Of a DNA stretch of 64,000 nucleotides, positions 50,631 through 57,546 are shown piece after piece. The stretch's first letter is position 1; the number at the start of each line of letters is the position of its first letter. Made by a program: the position numbers and the translations under genes. The DNA comes from Deltaproteobacteria bacterium (lineage in GTDB: Bacteria; Myxococcota_A; UBA9160; SZUA-336), in contig JAJDAJ010000037.1 of NCBI GenBank assembly GCA_029261925.1, positions 166,604 to 230,603 of the forward strand. Reading direction: 5' to 3'. The notes below the pieces were generated by a model, which saw only the letters and a program-made list of their open reading frames with translations, ran no database searches and was not told the origin of the DNA.

Positions 50631-52397
50631 CTAGGGCACCAGCTGGCAGACCGTGTTGCACGGTCCGTTGTCGTTGTTCGCGGCGCCGTTGTCGCACTCC
50701 TCACCGAACCCGGGGTCCACGCTACCGTCGCCGCAGGTGGCCGGCTTGACGCCCACGCACGTGGTGCTGTTCGGATTGAAGATGCTGCCGTTCGCGGCCA
50801 GGATGTCCTGGATGTTGCAGTTCAGGTCGTTGTTCCCGTCACAGGTCAGGCGGACGATCGCCGGATCGAAGATCGACGCGTTGATCTGGAGGATGTCCGA
50901 GACATTGACGAAGCCGTCTCCGGTCTGGTCGCCGCACTCGCACTCATCGCCGCGTTCACCATCGCCGTCGGCGTCCGCGGCATCGTCCCACTCGCTCAGC
51001 CAGGGGCACTTGTCCACGGGTACGTCGGCCACGCCGTCGCAGTCCTGGTCGGCGCGGTGGTTGATCCCGTAGTTGATGGTCTCGCACTGCATGCCCGGAT
51101 CACCGTTGACCTCGTAGCGCGGCAGCAGCGTGCAGCCCTCGTTGGGCGTGCCGCGGACCACGTACTGCGAGCGGTTGCAGCTGGTCGGAACCGGGATGCC
51201 GTTGCCGTCGGCCAGCGGCCGGATGCGATGACCCGCCTCGGTGACGTCGCAGACGTCCGGCTGCACGCCGGCCGTGCCGGGGTCGGCGTCGAGCGTGGGG
51301 CACGGGTCGGCGCCGCCCAGGACGCAGCCCTGGAAGCGGTTCACCTTGCACACGCCCTTGGTCTGCCCCGGCGCGGTGAAGCTCGGATCCGAGTAGAACG
51401 CGGAGCCAGCGCCACCGGCGAAGATCCAGTCGTTGGTGATCGAGTCGTCGAACTGGAAGCGGCCCGTCTCGGCGCAGGAACGCTCGAGCAGCGCGGGGTA
51501 CTGGGGCGTGCCGGGGTTGATCGCGTTGCAGCTCACGCCGCCGTCAGAGCTCCAGCAGCACACGCCCGAGTCATCGGTGTGCCAGCGGAAGCGCGTCTCC
51601 TTGTCGGCGTCCCAGCGGAGGTAGGTCTGGTTGCCGCTGCCGTCGTACTCCGGATGGCTCGCCGGGAGCAGGTAGCGGGTACCGGTCTGCGGCTGCAGGC
51701 GGATGTTCTCCGGGAAGGCCTGACAGTCGGGGTTGTTCTCGTCGGACGTACCGCTGAAGGCGTTGCCCGTCGCGGCACCCAGGGACCACTGCTGGCCGTT
51801 GAACGCCAGAACGCCGCCCGCCAGCGTGAACACCCAGAGCTCGCTCGAGTCGGCGGGATCGGTGATGCCGCCATCGGTCCGCGGGATCGAGACGCGGCAG
51901 CCGCCATCCTGACCCACCGGCGGCGCGTAGTTGCACGTCGTCGGCGCAACGTCGCCGGCGAGGATGCAGTCGCTCAGGCTCGAGCACGCGGCACCGCCCT
52001 GCGCGCAGGTCCCCGAGGGGCCCTCGCTGGTCGGCGTGCAGTCGTCGCGCTCCTGCAGGATGATCTGGCCGACGAGCGGGAAGTGCCCGCGCTCGGGGCC
52101 GCAGTCCACACCGACCGGGTTCCCGACCTCGGTCCGGCTGAAGAAGTAGCTGATCGCTGGATCGCCCGGCGTGCCCACGTGCGGCCCGAAGTCCGCAGCG
52201 GACGTGGCGAACGACGCGGCCTCGCGCGCGTCGAGACCGTCCAGGTTCCAGCGGAAGTCGGGCTTCGAGCCCATTCCATACTTGGTTGTGGTGCACTCCG
52301 AGCCACCGACGCCGCAGTCGACGCCGACGCCCTCCTGGGCCTGCGCCGACGTCGCGGCAAGGGCCAGGCCGGCCACCATCACAATGAAACGCTTCAT
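50631..52397 (-). CDS. Secreted Cys-rich protein with dockerin/EF-hand-like C-terminal repeats (array unit 2)
   Basis: CTTTKYGMGSKPDFR; TRFRWHTDDSGVCC; NDWIFAGGAGSAFYSDPSF; GDQTGDGFVNVSDILQINASIFD and CNIQDILAANGSIFN; CGDGSVDPGFGEECDNGAANNDNGPCNTVCQLVP. Confidence 0.8.
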   Translation of the reverse strand: MKRFIVMVAGLALAATSAQAQEGVGVDCGVGGSECTTTKYGMGSKPDFRWNLDGLDAREAASFATSAADFGPHVGTPGDPAISYFFSRTEVGNPVGVDCGPERGHFPLVGQIILQERDDCTPTSEGPSGTCAQGGAACSSLSDCILAGDVAPTTCNYAPPVGQDGGCRVSIPRTDGGITDPADSSELWVFTLAGGVLAFNGQQWSLGAATGNAFSGTSDENNPDCQAFPENIRLQPQTGTRYLLPASHPEYDGSGNQTYLRWDADKETRFRWHTDDSGVCCWSSDGGVSCNAINPGTPQYPALLERSCAETGRFQFDDSITNDWIFAGGAGSAFYSDPSFTAPGQTKGVCKVNRFQGCVLGGADPCPTLDADPGTAGVQPDVCDVTEAGHRIRPLADGNGIPVPTSCNRSQYVVRGTPNEGCTLLPRYEVNGDPGMQCETINYGINHRADQDCDGVADVPVDKCPWLSEWDDAADADGDGERGDECECGDQTGDGFVNVSDILQINASIFDPAIVRLTCDGNNDLNCNIQDILAANGSIFNPNSTTCVGVKPATCGDGSVDPGFGEECDNGAANNDNGPCNTVCQLVP

Positions 52398-52453
52398 CTG
52401 TCTCCCTCCTGAGCAGCGCTGGCCCGCGGGGCGCACTCGTACCCTGCTTCAGC

Positions 52454-52484
52454 ACTGGCATGGACCGTCAGCAATCATTTCACG
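52454..52484 (-). promoter_or_regulatory. Conserved 31-bp upstream element, unit 2
   Basis: + strand actggcatggaccgtcagcaatcatttcacg; 56 bp upstream of start codon. Confidence 0.7.
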
Positions 52485-52838
52485 GGTGTGGGGCCCCGCA
52501 CAACGGAAATCCGCAGACCGGGTCCGGATTTCGCCGCTTTTCGGGGGTTTTCCACCTCTCCAGGGAGCAACTCGGCCGCGCCTCTCCCTGGCATCCCGGC
52601 CCAGGGGCCGGGCGACCGGGCCGGGCCGGAACGGCCCAGCCCCGGGTCATCTCCGCGGCTCCGGGATCTCCCGGCGAGGCGCAGCGTCCACCTCGCCCCT
52701 CTGCTTCAGCCGCGCGCCCGTCCCCCGGCGTCGGACCCCGAGGCGACGGGTGGCCGCATCCGGGCCCGGGCCCCAGCGGGGGCCCCAGGCGGCCGTTCCG
52801 ATCGGGGCCGCGCGAACGCCGCGCAGGACGCGTGCAGG

Positions 52839-55460
52839 TCAGTAGTTGAAGCCGACGCGGAAGCCGAAGAAGCGCGGTGGACCCCACCAGGCCAGGGGCG
52901 GCGACTTGAACTCCTGGGGCGCGACCAGGACGTTCATCTTGGGAGCCTCGTTCTCGATGTTGAGCACGAAGGCCTCGGCCTCCCAGCGGCCCTCGGGGCT
53001 GCGCCAGACCAGCTTGGCGTCGGTCTGGTGGAAGTCTTCCTGCAGGTCGAAGCTCTGGTTGAAGGCGCGGAAGTAGGTGTCGTCCTGCCACACGTACTGT
53101 ATGCGCGGCGTCAGCGTGCCCCAGCGACCGAGCGGGATCTCGTACTCGGCCCAAACGTTGAACTTCCACTCCGGGGAGCGCGAGAGCTGGTTACCGCTGA
53201 AATCGAACAGGCCGTTCGCGTCGCCCAGGTCGCCACAGCGAAAATTCGGCTGCCCGAGCGGACCGATGCATGCCGTCTTGTCCGCGTAGACGACGTTCCT
53301 GCCCTCGAGCTGCTCGATGGTGGTCTGCTCCAGGGCCTCCAGCTGGCTGAAGCACGACGAATCGGACGCACACGAGGGATCCAGGGAGAAGTAGTCGATC
53401 GTCTCCGTCTTCAGGAACGAGACCGTGGCGGAGAGCGTCAGTCCGGGAATCGGTGTGGCCAGGGCCTCGAGGTCGACGCCGTGCATGCGCGCGTCGGTGT
53501 TCTCTGTGCGCAGCGCCAGCCCGTCGAGGACCACGATCTGCAGGTCCTCGTAGGCGTAGAAGAAGCCCTCGAGGTTGAGGCGCAGCCGACCGCTGAACAT
53601 CTCGGACTTGGAGCCGAGCGCGTAGGCCCAGATCTTCTCGGGCACGTACTCACCGACGTTGCCCGCCCGGAACCCGCCGCTCTTGAAACCGCGATCGATG
53701 CTCCCGTAGAGCAGGTGATCCCCGCCGAAGGGGCGCCAGTCGAGCTTGGCGCCCCAGGTCTGGCCGCGGAAGGTCAGCGAGCACTCCGGATTGTGCTTGG
53801 CGGGGACGATCCGGTTGCCCGGCAGCTGGGCGACCCCCAGCTTGCCGATGCAGCCCCGGAACTTGGCCTCGGGGTCATTGTTCGAGATGATGTTGCGCAG
53901 GATCTGGGTCTTCTTGCGATCCTTGATCCAGCGACCGCCCAGGGCAAGCCGCACGTTGTCACTGACGTGGTAGGTGCCGTGCAGGGCCGCGCCGTAGGAC
54001 TTGTTGTCGGTGGTCTGCTTGGACTCGATGCCCTGATCCTGTCCCTGCAGCTCGCTGGCGCTCAGACCCGGCGTGGCGACGTCGCGCAGCCCCTGCTCGT
54101 GCGCGTAGAACAGGCTGCTCTGCCAGTCCAGACGCTCCGCGAGCCTGCCGCTCCACTGCAGCTCGCTGGAGTACTGGCTGGTGTCGTCGTCGAGGTTGAA
54201 CGAGACGATGTCGGCGTCCGTGGCGTCGAAGTCCTGCTCGAAGATGTTCGTGGTGCGGCGGAAGCCGCCGAGCAGCTTCAGCCGCGTCTCCCCCAGCAGG
54301 GGCAGGGTCGGAACGCTCCAGTCGATCGTCGAGGTCCAGCCCCAGTAGCGATTGTCCTGGCCCGAGGGGGTGTCCACGAAGACCTTCCGGGGGTCCCCCT
54401 CCTCGCTCGCGGGGACGAAGACGAACTCGCGCACCTCCCGGATCTGTCCGTTGATCAGCCGGAAGCTCCTCACCTCCCGCTGGGCGCAGGCGCCGACGAA
54501 CGGGATCTGGCTGTTCGCGGGTAGACCCTGGGCGACGCGGGCCTGCTGGCAGGCCTGCGTGAAGGCCGGGTTGTTGACGTCGACCGACGTGCCCGCCTCG
54601 GGCACGGGATCCGCCTGCGGGCCGTTGCCCTTCTGCCGGAACCAGTCGTAGCTCAGCGTGATGTCCAGCGAATCCGTCGGCGTCAGGCGCAGGTGCCCGC
54701 GGATCCCGAAATCCTCCGCGTCGAAGGGATCGCGGCTGTCGCTCACGGACGGGTTATCGAGGTAGCCGTCCCGGTCCTCGTAGAACATGGCGAAGCGCGT
54801 GGCGGCGTACTCGCTGAGCGGGAGATTGAGCGCGGAGCGGACCCGCACCCGGTCGTAGTTCCCGAAGAGCACGTCGGTGCTCACCTCGTACTCGTCGTGC
54901 GGCTTCTTGGTGACGAGGTTGATCGAGCCCGAGGTCGAGTTCTTGCCGCCGAGCAGGCCCTGCGGACCCCGCTTGACGTCGAGCGTCTCCAGATCGAAGA
55001 AGGCGATGCGGGCCGCGGCCGGCCGCCCCACGTTGATGCCGTCGATGTGAAAGGCGACGCCGGGCTCGCCGGTGATCGAGGAGTTCTCCGTGCCGATGCC
55101 GCGCAGCGTGATGATCGCGGCCTGGCCCGCCTGGCCCACGTGCAGCCCCGGCACGCTGAAGGCGAGCGAGTCGACGCTGGTGATGTTTGCGCGGTCGAGA
55201 TCCTCCGCGCTGAAGGCCGTGATGGCCTGGGCCTCGTCCTGCACGTCGGTCGCGTCGATGCGCTCGCCCGTCACGCTGATCGACTCCACGTCGACCGGCG
55301 CCGCCTCGATCTCGGGCGCGGGCTCCGCCACCTCCACCTCGCCCGGCACCGTCCCGGCGTCCTCGGCTCCGGCTTCCTGCGCGGACGGCCGCAGGGGCAG
55401 CAGCGCGAGCGCCGCGATCAGAACGAGGGAGGGGGCTGCGGGGCGGGAAACGAGGCGCAT
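52839..55460 (-). CDS. TonB-dependent receptor (array unit 1)
   Basis: VTGERIDATDVQDEAQAITAFSAEDLDRANITSVDSLAFSVPGLHVGQAGQAAIITLRGIGTENSSITGEPGVAFHIDGINVGRPAAARIAFFDLETLDVKRGPQGLLGGKNSTSG; ends RVGFNY. Confidence 0.92.
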   Translation of the reverse strand: MRLVSRPAAPSLVLIAALALLPLRPSAQEAGAEDAGTVPGEVEVAEPAPEIEAAPVDVESISVTGERIDATDVQDEAQAITAFSAEDLDRANITSVDSLAFSVPGLHVGQAGQAAIITLRGIGTENSSITGEPGVAFHIDGINVGRPAAARIAFFDLETLDVKRGPQGLLGGKNSTSGSINLVTKKPHDEYEVSTDVLFGNYDRVRVRSALNLPLSEYAATRFAMFYEDRDGYLDNPSVSDSRDPFDAEDFGIRGHLRLTPTDSLDITLSYDWFRQKGNGPQADPVPEAGTSVDVNNPAFTQACQQARVAQGLPANSQIPFVGACAQREVRSFRLINGQIREVREFVFVPASEEGDPRKVFVDTPSGQDNRYWGWTSTIDWSVPTLPLLGETRLKLLGGFRRTTNIFEQDFDATDADIVSFNLDDDTSQYSSELQWSGRLAERLDWQSSLFYAHEQGLRDVATPGLSASELQGQDQGIESKQTTDNKSYGAALHGTYHVSDNVRLALGGRWIKDRKKTQILRNIISNNDPEAKFRGCIGKLGVAQLPGNRIVPAKHNPECSLTFRGQTWGAKLDWRPFGGDHLLYGSIDRGFKSGGFRAGNVGEYVPEKIWAYALGSKSEMFSGRLRLNLEGFFYAYEDLQIVVLDGLALRTENTDARMHGVDLEALATPIPGLTLSATVSFLKTETIDYFSLDPSCASDSSCFSQLEALEQTTIEQLEGRNVVYADKTACIGPLGQPNFRCGDLGDANGLFDFSGNQLSRSPEWKFNVWAEYEIPLGRWGTLTPRIQYVWQDDTYFRAFNQSFDLQEDFHQTDAKLVWRSPEGRWEAEAFVLNIENEAPKMNVLVAPQEFKSPPLAWWGPPRFFGFRVGFNY

Positions 55461-55490
55461 CGTTGGTCTCGCTGGCTGTGCAATGAGGCC

Positions 55491-55520
55491 GGGGGCCGGG
55501 ACCGTGAGGTCCCAGCCCCC
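55491..55520 (-). other. GC-rich hairpin between unit-1 Cys-rich gene and TBDR (no T-tract)
   Basis: GGGGGCcGGGACC-gtga-GGTCCCaGCCCCC; positional equivalent of the 45439 and 50565 terminators but lacking a U-tract. Confidence 0.6.
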
Positions 55521-55550
55521 GACGGTTGCTGGAAGTTCCTGGATTCTCTC

Positions 55551-57326
55551 TTACGGTGCGACCGGCAGTGGCTGCACCTGGCGGCAGGTCGAGCTGCCCG
55601 GGACGAAGATCTCCAGGTTCGCGGCGAGGATGTCGCCGACATCGCAGCCCGCGTCGCCGGTGGCGTCGCAGAGCGTGCGGCCCGGCTCGATGTCGAAGAT
55701 CGAGGCGTTGGTGAACAGGATGTCCGCCACGTCGACGGTGCCCGAGAGTGTGCTGTCGCCGCACTCGCACTCGTCCCCCCGGCACAGGGGCCCGGGGCAG
55801 TCGCCGTCGGTGTCGGCCGTCTCGTCGAAGTCGGTGACGAACGGGCAGAGATCATCCGGGTTGTCGATCACGCCGTCGCAGTCCTGGTCCTTGCGCGTAT
55901 TGACCCCGAAGTTGAGGACCTCGCAGGTCGGACCTGGATCGCCGTTGACGGTGTACCGCGGATTGATCGAGCAGCCCACGTTCGGCGTGCCGCGGAAGAC
56001 GTAGCCACTCGCGGCGCAGACGGTGGTGTTGGGATCGCCGTTCGACAGCGCCGGGGGGCGGATGCGGTGGGCGATCTCCCGGAAGTCGCAGGCTCCGCCC
56101 GGCGCCACGCAGGCGTCGGAGAGGCCCAGATCCGAGAAGGCCGCACAGTCGGCCGTGCTCGCGCACGGAACCGCCCGCACCAGGTCGAAGCTGGCCTCGC
56201 AGTAGGTCGCGGCGCACTCGGTGCCGCTGACCGTGCAGGAGACTGCGCCCTGCTCCTCGCAGCGGCCCTGCTCGACGTCCGTCGGCACGTAGTGGGGATC
56301 CGAGTAGAACGCGGATCCCTGACCGTCATCGAAGATCCAGTCGTTGGTCTCGTTGGTGTCCTGGAAGATCTGGCCGTCGGCGCAGGTCCGCTTGAGCAGA
56401 TCCGGGTACTCGGGCGTACCCACGGCCAGCAGGCCGCAGACGTCGCCCGGCGCCGAAGTGCAGCAGATCGCGGTGTCGTCGGTGTGGATCCGCCAGCGGG
56501 TGTCCGGGTGATTGTCCCAGCGGAGATACGTGGGGGCCTCACCGTCGGCGTTCAGCTCGGCGAAGTCCGGGTGAGTGTTGGGCAGCAGGTAGCGCGTGCC
56601 CGACTGGGGCTCGGCCTTGACGATGTCCGGGTCGCACGCCTCGTCGTGCAGGCCCTCGATCGACCCGCCACCGATGGTGTTCCCGGTCGCTGCGGTCAGC
56701 GAGAAGGACGATCCGGCGATGACACCCGAGGCGCGCGAGGGGATCAGCAGCTCGCTCACGTTTTCCAGGTCCCACTGACAGATATCGGTTTCGTTGCCTC
56801 CGGTGCGGCAATCCGCGTCGGAGGTGCAGGCGCCCCCGAAGTCCTGACAGGTGCCGGCAGTACCCACGGCATCGATGGTCCCCTTGCCGCCGTCGCTCAG
56901 CGGGATCGAGACACGACAGCCGCCGGCCACGCCGCCGTTGGCCGCGTCATCGGGCCCGAAGGAGACCGGGACGCAGTCAGTCTGCTCTTCCAGGATGATC
57001 TGGCCCGGGACGACGCTCCAGTCGTTGGGCTTTCCGCACGGCGCCAGGAATCCCGAGCCGGGGGCCAGGGTCACGATATAGCTCGATCCCCCGATGTCGG
57101 GGCCGAAGGCGCTCGCGTCGGTCGCGAACGGGTCCAGATCCTCGATGTTGTTCGCCAGCTTGGGCAGGAAGCGGTTCATCGAAGCGATGTCCATCCCGTC
57201 GAGGCCGTACTTGGTCCTCGAACAGGGCTGGGCATCGCAATCCACCCCGACCCCGATCTGGGCCTGGACCTGCGCCGCCGCGGCGGCCATCACGAGGCCC
57301 AGTGTGAAAACAATCAGACGCTGCAT
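55551..57326 (-). CDS. Secreted Cys-rich protein with dockerin/EF-hand-like C-terminal repeats (array unit 1)
   Basis: CSRTKYGLDG; TRWRIHTDDTAICC; NDWIFDDGQGSAFYSDPHY; GDSTLSGTVDVADILFTNASIFD and CDVGDILAANLEIFV. Confidence 0.8.
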   Translation of the reverse strand: MQRLIVFTLGLVMAAAAAQVQAQIGVGVDCDAQPCSRTKYGLDGMDIASMNRFLPKLANNIEDLDPFATDASAFGPDIGGSSYIVTLAPGSGFLAPCGKPNDWSVVPGQIILEEQTDCVPVSFGPDDAANGGVAGGCRVSIPLSDGGKGTIDAVGTAGTCQDFGGACTSDADCRTGGNETDICQWDLENVSELLIPSRASGVIAGSSFSLTAATGNTIGGGSIEGLHDEACDPDIVKAEPQSGTRYLLPNTHPDFAELNADGEAPTYLRWDNHPDTRWRIHTDDTAICCTSAPGDVCGLLAVGTPEYPDLLKRTCADGQIFQDTNETNDWIFDDGQGSAFYSDPHYVPTDVEQGRCEEQGAVSCTVSGTECAATYCEASFDLVRAVPCASTADCAAFSDLGLSDACVAPGGACDFREIAHRIRPPALSNGDPNTTVCAASGYVFRGTPNVGCSINPRYTVNGDPGPTCEVLNFGVNTRKDQDCDGVIDNPDDLCPFVTDFDETADTDGDCPGPLCRGDECECGDSTLSGTVDVADILFTNASIFDIEPGRTLCDATGDAGCDVGDILAANLEIFVPGSSTCRQVQPLPVAP

Positions 57327-57381
57327 GCTCTCTCCCTCCTGAATGGCGCTGGGCGGCCACACACCCGGGCGGCGGCCCACG

Positions 57382-57412
57382 CCTGGCATGAACTGACAGT
57401 CATCATCTCATG
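57382..57412 (-). promoter_or_regulatory. Conserved 31-bp upstream element, unit 1
   Basis: + strand cctggcatgaactgacagtcatcatctcatg; 55 bp upstream of start codon; 28/31 identical to the unit-3 copy. Confidence 0.75.
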
Positions 57413-57471
57413 ACAGGGGCCCCGAATTCAGGACGAGTCAGGTCCCGGCAGCCCGCCGGGCGACCGGCAGC

Positions 57472-57546
57472 TGGTTGGGGCGGCAGGATTCGAACCTGCG
57501 ATCTACGGGTTCAAAGCCCGTTGCCTTACCGCTTGGCCACGCCCCA
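57472..57546 (-). tRNA. tRNA-Gln (anticodon TTG), CCA encoded
   Basis: Minus: TGGGGCGTGGCCAAGCGGTAAGGCAACGGGCTTTGAACCCGTAGATCGCAGGTTCGAATCCTGCCGCCCCAACCA; 7-bp acceptor TGGGGCG/CGCCCCA, anticodon loop CTTTGAA, T-loop GGTTCGAATCC. Confidence 0.95.

Noticed and set aside
42798-57326. Calling the array a Bacteroidetes-type PUL (SusC/SusD)
   Set aside because: Partners show no SusD-like TPR or lipoprotein signature (Sec-type AxA|Q cleavage, no lipobox Cys), and no glycoside hydrolases are nearby.
42987-57413. Long plus-strand ORFs (758, 922, 648, 678, 906 aa) across the TBDR array
   Set aside because: Antisense to TBDR and Cys-rich genes with signal peptides and conserved motifs; similarity between these shadow ORFs merely reflects similarity of the real paralogs.
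57420-57546. Integrative element with an att duplication of the tRNA-Gln 3' end
   Set aside because: No copy of GGTTCGAATCCTGCCGCCCCA found near 42626-42797 and no integrase in the array; insertion next to the tRNA is noted but a phage/ICE mechanism is unsupported.
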